A stretch of DNA of 64,000 nucleotides from Schizochytrium sp. CCTCC M209059 (lineage: Eukaryota; Sar; Bigyra; Thraustochytrida; Thraustochytriidae): contig KN805409.1 in NCBI GenBank assembly GCA_000818945.1, positions 93,810 to 157,809 of the forward strand, given 5' to 3'. A model generated the notes under the pieces. That model was not told where the DNA came from and made no database searches. It saw only the letters and a program-made list of their open reading frames with translations. Positions 38,145 through 46,215 of the stretch are shown here, piece after piece. Position numbers and translations under genes: made by a program. The first letter of the stretch is position 1, and each line of letters begins with the position of its first letter.

Positions 38145-40109
38145 ATGGGCGCGGGATACTCGAGCAACGATGACATTCACATGGTCATTCGTACTGCAGT
38201 GGTCTCCTCGCGGCAAATGCTCCTCTGGTCGAAACCCGAGGAAATGGCCAATGTAGTCAATAGTATTCTCGAAGAGATGGATGTGAAACGAACGGGAATT
38301 ATCAGCAAGCCCGGCTTCTTCAAGGCTGCAGCGCTGTTAGACCTTGAAACAAATATCAAGGTTCTCGAGGACATCTTCTGTCGCCTTGATCCTGAGGAAG
38401 ATGGCTTTGTGGAGAGAAGTCTACTTCAACGTCTCGCGACCACACGAAAAGCCTCGATTGGACCGACCGTTCCCGGGGCGAGCCCCGTGGCGAACCGCCC
38501 ACGAAAATTCTCAAGCGTGAACGCGCCGGGACAACGTTTGACTGGCGGTGTGCCGGCGCAGAGGGTGTCTCTTCCAAATTTCGACGAGGACACGGAGAGC
38601 TGGAGGGAAATCCTGAGCGACTTTGAGGCGCAAGTCAAGGGCAGACGGCTTCGGAAAACACTAAACGAACACCCATTTGCGCGATGGCAAGAGCGATCCG
38701 ATACCTGGGAGGCCAAGCTAGAGCATGCACAAGAGCGACGACTGCGCTTACATCGAGGAATTTACCCTCCGCTAGCTTGCAAGCCCGAGCACGCTCGACC
38801 AGCCTCGCTACGCACGCGAAACATTGCAGCGAGTTCAGGCGCAACTTCTGGTAGGCGTCTCGCGGCAGGACAGGGTCAGCGGGCACCGAAGGGAGAAAGT
38901 ATGGCGGCTTTGAAAAGGCGAGCGCCAAAAGCGAATCGGCGCACGCAGTATCTTGAATCCGTTGCAAGGGATGCAACGCTCGATGAGCTGCAGAGCCTTA
39001 CACAATTTTCGGGTGAGGACTTGCAGAAATTACGCGCTCGATTTTACGATGAGGCGAACGCCAGCGCGCTGACCGTGGAACGCTTTTGCGCATTTTTGAC
39101 GCGCGAATACCCGCAGCTGGAGGGGCATCAGGCCCTCTTGCTGCGTCTTTTTGCGCTGTTTGACACGGACAGTAATGGGACGGTGGACTTTCGCGAGCTC
39201 ATCATGGGCCTCGTAAAGACGCTCAATTCCGGGGTGGAGGACAAAATGTCGCTTCTGTTCAATTGCATCGATCTGAGCTCGGACGGAAACATCAACTTGC
39301 AAGAGCTGACGCACGTTGTTGCCAAAAATCAGAGTGATCTCAAGGCGAGCATTGATTACGCCCAGGACTTCTTTGGCTTCCTGGACACGGATCAAAGCGG
39401 TCACGTTTCGCTCGAAGAGTTCAAAGCAAATCTCAAGTCAAACCCACAACTTTACAAGAGCTTACTGCGTGCTCTGCCTTTGCCGACAACGGCGCTGGGC
39501 GTCATGGAGGAGTTGCAGAGCTCGCAGCAGGCCCGAGACGTGAGCTTTTCGCTCGACAATCTGAAGCTTCTCTACAAAGAGTACTCGAGCTTACATAAGC
39601 GGTCCAAGCAAGGGTCAAGAGCGCACGTATTGACGCGCAAAGCTTTTCGCGGCGTCATGGGCAAGCACTTTGGGCTTCACCGACTCGATCAGCAAAAGCT
39701 CCTCGATCGGCTCTTCGATGCCTTCGACACGGACCGTTCCGGATCGGTCTCGCTCGAGGAGATTCTGCGCGGTGTCAGTCTGCTCATTGCCACCAAGAAT
39801 AAAACCTCGAAAACGGCGGTGTCTGATGCGACAAGCGAAACGGCGTGCCTTGACTTTTACCTTGATCTGATTGAGGGGCAAAGCACGCCAGCTTCGGGAT
39901 CTTCCGTGTCTGCAGCAACTCTTAACGAGAATATGCTCAGCGTGCTTGAGCGATCAAAGTCCAAGCTGCGCGCCGAGTTCGAGCAGAGCAAGAACCTTAT
40001 TGAAGAGCTGGCGCGTACGAGCAACACAATCTCGGGCAAGGACCTTCTCACGCTTTCGCAGCAGCATCCTGAGCTACTGAATGTTCTCCGGCAAAACCTT
40101 ATGCGCTAA
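38145..40109 (+). CDS. Myristoylation-signal EF-hand calcium-binding protein
   Basis: 654 residues from ATG at 38145. It begins MGAGYSS, a good N-myristoylation signal (G2, S6). Four canonical EF-hand loops lie at 340-351 (DTDSNGTVDFRE), 376-387 (DLSSDGNINLQE), 414-425 (DTDQSGHVSLEE) and 528-539 (DTDRSGSVSLEE), each with all Ca-ligand positions. A degenerate EF-like pair is at about 33-97 (LDPEEDGFVERS). Between them, 100-330 is basic and partly helical. The first three loops are spaced like calcineurin-B-type proteins, but this protein is much longer and has no kinase or phosphatase domain. It is likely a membrane-associated Ca sensor, perhaps ciliary. Confidence 0.88.
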   Translation: MGAGYSSNDDIHMVIRTAVVSSRQMLLWSKPEEMANVVNSILEEMDVKRTGIISKPGFFKAAALLDLETNIKVLEDIFCRLDPEEDGFVERSLLQRLATTRKASIGPTVPGASPVANRPRKFSSVNAPGQRLTGGVPAQRVSLPNFDEDTESWREILSDFEAQVKGRRLRKTLNEHPFARWQERSDTWEAKLEHAQERRLRLHRGIYPPLACKPEHARPASLRTRNIAASSGATSGRRLAAGQGQRAPKGESMAALKRRAPKANRRTQYLESVARDATLDELQSLTQFSGEDLQKLRARFYDEANASALTVERFCAFLTREYPQLEGHQALLLRLFALFDTDSNGTVDFRELIMGLVKTLNSGVEDKMSLLFNCIDLSSDGNINLQELTHVVAKNQSDLKASIDYAQDFFGFLDTDQSGHVSLEEFKANLKSNPQLYKSLLRALPLPTTALGVMEELQSSQQARDVSFSLDNLKLLYKEYSSLHKRSKQGSRAHVLTRKAFRGVMGKHFGLHRLDQQKLLDRLFDAFDTDRSGSVSLEEILRGVSLLIATKNKTSKTAVSDATSETACLDFYLDLIEGQSTPASGSSVSAATLNENMLSVLERSKSKLRAEFEQSKNLIEELARTSNTISGKDLLTLSQQHPELLNVLRQNLMR

Positions 40110-40495
40110 CGCGCAAAACATGGAATTGAAATATACGTTTACACGATCATCTTATTGGCAGAGCTTGTGTGCCTCTTTTGGTCGTTAAAAATAACTATTC
40201 GTGCAAGGCATGATGACATTTGGTGGGTTGCCGATGGCGATTGGTTGGCTTGCTTGTTGTGTGAATTTTTTCTTCTTTTCCCCATCTATTTTGACACATT
40301 GTCACACACACACACACGCTACACCAGCAACCCAAGGTTTTGGAGAGGTTATGCGTTGAGTGGTTTTTGAGGAGATGCATGTTGTTGTCGCGAATCACAT
40401 CGAGAGGATGTTGAAGCCTTGTGAAATCCACATGACGTAATTCGTTGATCTTTCGTGCGTCTCGCGAATTCATCCAAAGAGTAAAGGCCAAGTTG
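40110..40495. other. Convergent 3' intergenic region
   Basis: About 385 bases with a short (CA)n tract near 40305-40318. No gene seen. Confidence 0.5.
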
Positions 40496-41212
40496 CTAGA
40501 CTTGATCCAAGGCCACGACGGCGGCCGCGGACGCGTTCGATTTTGCCGTTGAAGGCGATGAAGGGCCTTGCATGTGCGCTGGCGATGACGCAGGGGATGT
40601 AGAAAAGGAAGAAGGGCTCACGAGACTAACAATGCTTCCCGAAGCGGAAGATCTTCTGGGCGGAGCATCGAGTTCCTCCTCCTCGCGCTCCACATCATGC
40701 GTAGGCTTGCCGAGGGTGATTGTTTGCCGAAAGCTGATGAGCAGGAGAGCAAAGACGCTGTAAGCAACGGTGAGCAGGACGCTGGAGAGAGCGGCAAGAC
40801 GGGAATAGAGTCTGAAACTCGAGGAAAGCTCTCGCGCGTCTTTGACTTGAGGGGCGCTGATGAGGCCCTCCTGTGAGAGCACGTACCATCCAAAGACAAC
40901 GGACTTACAAAGCATCCAGTTGGCCATGGCGAAAGAGACGCCGATGAAGAAGCCGACCATCGTTTGATTGCGATGTCGGCGTAGCATGTGAATGCCGCCC
41001 ACGGTGAGTAAGCTGACCATGAAGACCTGCCAGAGCACCGAAAAGGAGATGGTTCGCTGCGAGGTCGGGCACACTTGCGCGAGTTCCTTGGCATCCTCTT
41101 CGCACTCCTTGGCCACCACGATCTCCGTCTTGTAGGAGCTCAGCACGAAGACCAGCGTGAGCAGCCCGATAAGCGTCCACAGCACCAGCATGTACACCAT
41201 GCGGAACTCCAT
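40496..41212 (-). CDS. Four-TM membrane protein, function unknown
   Basis: 238 residues, ATG at 41212-41210. Hydrophobic segments lie at about 5-26, 58-77, 86-110 and 138-160. A short first loop contains two cysteines (KECEEDAKELAQVCP). The C-terminal 75 residues are polar, Ser/Pro/Ala-rich and probably cytosolic. The four-span plan resembles tetraspan or stramenopile-specific families, but the tetraspanin CCG motif is absent. Function not assigned. Confidence 0.75.
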   Translation of the reverse strand: MEFRMVYMLVLWTLIGLLTLVFVLSSYKTEIVVAKECEEDAKELAQVCPTSQRTISFSVLWQVFMVSLLTVGGIHMLRRHRNQTMVGFFIGVSFAMANWMLCKSVVFGWYVLSQEGLISAPQVKDARELSSSFRLYSRLAALSSVLLTVAYSVFALLLISFRQTITLGKPTHDVEREEEELDAPPRRSSASGSIVSLVSPSSFSTSPASSPAHMQGPSSPSTAKSNASAAAVVALDQV

Positions 41213-43131
41213 CGTGCTCTCCTTCGCTGCGAGGGTCCTCTGCTCGTCTGGCGAACTGGCAGGCAGGCAGCCTGCTCGCCGAGTTTGCGGCCTGCTTCTG
41301 CCTCTGTCCTCGTGCCTCGAGCGGGCGCGTGCCTGTGCTCAGCGAGGGAGGGATAGAGGGCGGAGTCCACTTCTGAACGGGCGAGGTCGCCCAGCGGCGC
41401 CAGGTCGAACAAGAACCTCGCTCGCTCGCAACACGCGCGTGCGTGCCGGGCCGCGGCGACCGCGCGCGAGGAAGGGGGGGAGGGGCGGCGGCGGCGGCGG
41501 CGGCGGCGACGAGTCGCGCGAGAGTCGGGGGCGGAAGCCGCGCCCGGACCGGGCCGGGCTCGCGATCGTCGCGTCTTCGGCCTCTCTTCAGGGTCTGCAA
41601 GACCCCGAGAAAATGCGGAGGGTGTTCTTGTATACCCTATACGGGCGCAAAATCAACCAACCATCGATTGAGTCGAGTCGCAAGCACGGGCCTCCTTCTC
41701 GTCCATGTGCATCCATGTGCGGGCGGAGTCCATCTCGGTGGGTCTGAGCATAGGCCGTTCATGGAGGCAGGGATGAATGGCCTAGCTGCACGGGCCGCAC
41801 GGAAAGCAAGGACTCGGGGATGGATGGATGCACTGTGCTGCTTGCTGCTGCTGCTTCTCCTCATTGGTGAGGAAGAGCGACTCGACCGGCCTGTCCTTCG
41901 CTCTATGACAAGAAATTTCCAGCTGAGTAGCCAAAGAATGTCAGAGGGTGTGGCCCCTGCCGCTGGTTGGAGACATTCGCGCAATCATCGCCTCAAGTCG
42001 GACCTGGGGGACGCAAACCTCTCTCTCCCTCTCTCTGTGCGAGGCCAGGAGGCGACCGAGGTGAAGGGACCGAGATTCAGAAGCAATGGGACTTTGCCAT
42101 TCAGAACAACTTGAAGGCTCAAAGTCGGCCAGATCATCCGCTGATGAGTGAGCCAGCCAATCTGGCAAAGAAATGGCCAGCACCAAGCTCTAACAAGTAA
42201 GCAAGTCGTCTTCTGGATCGACCCTCTTCTCTTGTTGGCCTTTACCCTCCCCTATAACTTTGAGAGCGGCCTACTAGTAACTTTCTCCAATTGCGGCGGA
42301 TGCGATCTACATCGCTGCGTCCGACTTTAAGCTTCTCCACCGACCGCGTCCTGCCTGCATGCTTCAAGTCGTCTCTTCCTCGGCAAGAAAGGCCTTCGCA
42401 AGCCCCCCCCCCTTCAAGCAAGCAAGCCTTAAAGCAAGCAAGCAAGCCTTAAAGCAAGCAAGCAAGCCTTGCATGCCTTGCACGCCTTGCACGCCCTGCA
42501 TGCCATGGACGCATACTCATGTCTTCGGAGACCCCTTCTCTCTCTTTCGTGCTCCTCTCCTCGGCGGCCGTCCCGGTGCACAACGGTAGCCTCGCCCACG
42601 ATCGTCTGCGCGGCGGTGGAAGCAAAAGCGAGCAGGCCGCGGCGAGCAAGCAAGCGAGCAAGCGCGTGCGTACGTACGTACGTGCGTGTGTGTGTGCGCA
42701 TAGTGCGCGCATAGTGTATACATAGTGCTCTGCTGTAGTACCAAGGCAAGCGTCGCGCCGTAGCAGGGGCAAGGGCGCCGTCGCGGGCGACAGCAGTCCT
42801 CGAATACGCTACGCTGCTCCGACTCGCGCCGCCGGGGCCCGCGCCTGCGCCTCCACGCCCGCCGCCACCCGCCTGCCTGCCGGCTCGCAGCGCGCGGCCG
42901 CCCGTGCGTGCGTGCGTCCGTCCGCCGGCGTCGGCATCGTCGCGGTCTGCAGCGGCGCAAGACGAGTCGAGACGGGAGGCGAAAAGATACGAAGCGCGAG
43001 GAGAACAAGCACGTGCGCGCGAGCGCGGGGGACGCGGAGGCGGACGCGTGGCGAGCGAGGAGACGTGGAGCTAACCTAATCCCGCGAACGGCCCCTCTGC
43101 TCCGCGGCGGGAGACACCTTCGAGCGTCGGG
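41213..43131. other. 1.9 kb divergent intergenic region with CAAG repeats
   Basis: No supported gene; the longest open frame (41443-42114, +) is Gly/Ala/Arg low-complexity with no domain. A (CGG)n tract lies at about 41486-41510. A 20-base unit aaagcaagcaagcaagcctt is repeated at 42431-42470 and flanked by CCTTGCA units. The right end should hold the CBS gene promoter. Confidence 0.5.
42416..42500. repeat. 20-base CAAG-derived repeat and CCTTGCAYG units
   Basis: Two perfect 20-base copies at 42431-42450 and 42451-42470, preceded by a partial copy and followed by ccttgcatg/ccttgcacg units. Confidence 0.85.
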
Positions 43132-44094
43132 ATGGAGTCCCAGGTGGTCAAGGCGATCTTGGAAAGCTCCACGGTGCAGGACGTGGTCAAGCCGCAGCTC
43201 GACGAGGACGAGGGGCGCCCGCTCGTGCGCGCAACGGAGCAAGAAAAGGTGCTCGACGTGTGCACGCGGCTCGCGGACAGCGGGGTGAGCTCGCTCCCGG
43301 TCTTTAATGATGAAGACGAATGCATTGGCCTCGTCGACTTCTCCGACGCCGTGGCGTACCTGTTGCAGATGGACTGGGAAAAGATCGGGAGCGTCCCGGA
43401 CACGACGCACGTCTGGAACGAGCTAGGTAAGGTTCCTGTGGCAGAGGCCATTGACCTGAGCACCCGCAACCCAATGGTCTTCATCAGCGAGAGCGCCACT
43501 CTCGTTGAAGCCCTCAAGCTTTTTCATGACAAGGGATTGCGTCGCGCGCTCGTGCAAGACGATGAAAACGGTAACGTCATCGCTGTACTCTCTCCCTCGG
43601 CCGTGATCCAGTACATTATGATGAACGTGCAGGGCCGCCATGATGATGTCTTGAGTTCGACCGTGTCTGAACTCGAAATGGGCCATAGCCCCGTTCGCAG
43701 CGTAAACAAGTCGCAGAGTGTTTTGGAGGCCATGCATCTCATGCACCAAACGCGCCACTCTGTTGTTGCCGTTGTAGACCCGGCAACAGACGTCCTCTCG
43801 GGGTCCATCAGTATGAGCGACATCCAGTACGTCTTTCAGGAGAAACGCTTCTCGCTCCTCATCTCTTCTTGCTGGAAGTACATTGTAGAAGCTCGCGAAC
43901 GTTCCGACATGGAAGTATTCCCGTACTTTGGAGTTGGCGAGAATGACAAACTTCACGCGGTTGTTTCCAAGCTTCTCGCGACCAATGTGCATCATCTTTA
44001 CGTCGTTGACGAAAACCAGGTGCCGCAGCGCGTCATCTCCTTTACGGATGTCTGTGGAATCTTGTTCAAGTTCTGTACCTCTGGCGAGGAATAA
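43132..44094 (+). CDS. Four-CBS-domain protein (AMPK-gamma/CBSX-like)
   Basis: 320 residues from ATG at 43132. Four CBS domains in two Bateman modules fill the protein: about 13-80, 102-163, 182-238 and 258-315. Typical hallmarks are the LPVFNDEDECIGLVDFSD end of CBS1 and VISFTDVCGIL of CBS4. There is no enzyme domain. The layout matches the SNF4/AMPK gamma subunit and plant CBSX5/6-like proteins, which bind adenine nucleotides and report energy status. I cannot tell from residues alone whether it is a true AMPK gamma. It reads in tandem with the RFC gene, 622 bases apart. Confidence 0.88.
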   Translation: MESQVVKAILESSTVQDVVKPQLDEDEGRPLVRATEQEKVLDVCTRLADSGVSSLPVFNDEDECIGLVDFSDAVAYLLQMDWEKIGSVPDTTHVWNELGKVPVAEAIDLSTRNPMVFISESATLVEALKLFHDKGLRRALVQDDENGNVIAVLSPSAVIQYIMMNVQGRHDDVLSSTVSELEMGHSPVRSVNKSQSVLEAMHLMHQTRHSVVAVVDPATDVLSGSISMSDIQYVFQEKRFSLLISSCWKYIVEARERSDMEVFPYFGVGENDKLHAVVSKLLATNVHHLYVVDENQVPQRVISFTDVCGILFKFCTSGEE

Positions 44095-44716
44095 ATTGTC
44101 TCGTTGTTGTTGTTTTTTTCTTGTCAGCGGCATGGAAAGAAAAGTTCAATCTTTGGTTTTCGCGGTGTCGAAACAGACGAGCAACATTAATTTTATAACC
44201 CTTAGGAATAGCTCGCCCAAGGAGCTGAAAACTTTAATTTGCTTACATGGGCCATGGCTTTATCTCAACAGAAGGGAGAAACTACGTAAAAATTACGTTC
44301 CTCTTTTTGCGACCTTCTTGCCGGAGCCTGACCTTCTTGCTGGAGCCCAACAATCTTGCCAGAGCCTACCAGGCCTACGTTGAACTTGAAACTTCTTGCC
44401 GTGCAGTAGCCCGCCCATCTTTGGCCCGTGGCCAGATAAAATACTTGATTTTTAATTTTTTTTTGGTTTGGCTATACTTGGGCCTATCTATACGTACAAC
44501 TACAACAACAACCTAACGACCGCCTGGCCGCTTGCCCTTGGGAGAGAAAGCACTTGTCTGTCCAGCAAACGAGAAAACGTGCGCGAGCCACACGATCGTG
44601 AGGGGCGACGCGTCGGCAAAGGTAGACAGGCAAGCAGGCAGTCGGGGCAGACAGCGAGCGATTCTCTTGCGTGAACGAACGAGCGAAAGGGAAAGACTTG
44701 CTTCGTTAGATCTGCC
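44095..44716. other. Intergenic region between tandem CBS and RFC genes
   Basis: About 620 bases. Two near-direct copies of a segment containing cttgcyggagcc are seen at 44319-44356. The last part is the presumed RFC promoter. No gene seen. Confidence 0.5.
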
Positions 44717-45853
44717 ATGGCTTCGTCATCTTCTTCTTCTTCTTCTTCTTCTTCGGCGGCGGCGGTGACGATGGGAAAGGGCCGGGGCATGGCAGATAAG
44801 CTGCAGGAAGAAACGGAGGCATTGCCATGGATCGAAAAGTACAGGCCGCAAAAATTGGAGGACCTGGTCGCGCACGACGAGATCGTGGCGACAATCCGTA
44901 AACTCGTGGACGCCAACCGGCTGCCACACCTTTTGTTTTACGGCCCACCCGGCACAGGAAAGACTTCGACGATTCTGGCCGTGGCGCGCGAAATGTACGG
45001 ATCGAGCATGCGGTCCATGGTTCTGGAAATGAACGCGTCTGATGCTCGCGGCATTGATACTGTGCGGAACGAGATCTCCAACTTTGCAGGAACGCGCAAG
45101 CTCTTTTCAACCGGCATCAAGTTGGTCATTCTCGATGAGGCAGACAACATGACCAAGGACGCGCAAATGGCATTGCGCCGCGTCATTGAGAAATATGCAA
45201 GCAACGCGCGCTTCTGCATCATTTGTAACTATGCGAGCAAGATCATTCCCGCCTTGCAATCGCGTTGCACTCGCTTTCGCTTTGCGCCACTGAAAACGCA
45301 GCTTGTTGTTGGACGCGTCAAGGAGATCATCGCAAAGGAAGAGCTCGAGGTTACAGAGACAGGCCTTGATGCCGTGCTCAAGCTAGGCGAGGGTGACATG
45401 CGCAAGGTCTTGAATATTTTGCAGTCCAGCTCTCTTGCCAACAACCGCAAGGTTGACGAGGCCGCCGTGTACCGGTGCACAGGCAAGCCCACGGCGGCTG
45501 ATATTCTTGTGTGTCGAAACGCTTTGTTTAACGAGTCCGTGTCGGAGGCCTTTCAGACCGTGAGGAATCTGCAGGTCACAAAGGGGCTCGCCCTTGTGGA
45601 CATTTTGCAGGCGCTTCACGAGGACCTCAAAGCTGTAAAGTTTGCGCCGTCGACACGAGTACAACTTTTGAAGCACATGGCAGAAATTGAGTACAATCTG
45701 GCATCGGGTACCTCGGAGACGCTCCAGCTCGGAGCTCTCGTTGGAGCCTTTTTCATTTCCCGATGCCAAATGCAGGATGGTGTTGTTGCTGCTGCTGCAG
45801 GGTCGTCATCATCCTCATCTTCGGCAGCAATGGAAATTTCCAATGCTGCTTGA
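44717..45853 (+). CDS. RFC5: Replication factor C small subunit (yeast Rfc3 / human RFC5-like)
   Basis: 378 residues from ATG at 44717. An AAA+ clamp loader subunit that helps load PCNA at primer-template junctions. Seen: the opening PWIEKYRPQKLEDLV, Walker A GPPGTGKT (76-83), Walker B VILDEAD (137-143), the RFC sensor/arginine-finger box SRCTRF (182-187) and a C-terminal RFC helical domain. The sequence after Walker A (MNASDARGIDTVRNEI) and the length fit the Rfc3/RFC5 subunit best; other small subunits are less likely. The first 16 residues are a poly-Ser/Ala run encoded by a TCT repeat; internal ATGs at 44771 and 44789 would skip it. Confidence 0.93.
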   Translation: MASSSSSSSSSSSAAAVTMGKGRGMADKLQEETEALPWIEKYRPQKLEDLVAHDEIVATIRKLVDANRLPHLLFYGPPGTGKTSTILAVAREMYGSSMRSMVLEMNASDARGIDTVRNEISNFAGTRKLFSTGIKLVILDEADNMTKDAQMALRRVIEKYASNARFCIICNYASKIIPALQSRCTRFRFAPLKTQLVVGRVKEIIAKEELEVTETGLDAVLKLGEGDMRKVLNILQSSSLANNRKVDEAAVYRCTGKPTAADILVCRNALFNESVSEAFQTVRNLQVTKGLALVDILQALHEDLKAVKFAPSTRVQLLKHMAEIEYNLASGTSETLQLGALVGAFFISRCQMQDGVVAAAAGSSSSSSSAAMEISNAA

Positions 45854-46215
45854 TGTGATTTACGAGCGCGCGCGTAGAAAAATCAGAGCAATGAAAGAAA
45901 AAAATAAATTATGTCGTTTCTACAAGCGAGAGCGAGTGAGCGAGCGAGTGCGCGATTTCTTCCTTTCTTAAAACATACAAAGAATGAAGCAATTTGTATG
46001 AGCGACAAGCTTCCGATGGAAAGTACACATTGCATGAGCGACAAACTCTTCATAGAAGGTACGTTCTTGAGCGAGCAACTCTCGCTTTCCCGCAGCGATA
46101 TCTCATTGTGCAAGCAGCAGCCGCGAACATTGAAAAGACCCAAGACTTTCAATTTCCCCGTATCACATGGATTCTTGCTTGCTTTGGTCAACAAAATGAG
46201 ATCTATCTTTCAAGC
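45854..46215. other. Convergent 3' intergenic region
   Basis: About 360 bases between two stops. Three spaced gagcgaca/gagcgagcaa motifs lie near 45998-46078. No gene seen. Confidence 0.5.
45903..45908 (+). terminator. Possible polyadenylation signal AATAAA
   Basis: AATAAA 50 bases after the RFC stop in an A-rich stretch; suggestive only. Confidence 0.3.

Noticed and set aside
41443..42114. 223-codon plus-strand frame
   Set aside because: Gly/Ala/Arg run from a CGG repeat, then featureless; no domain.
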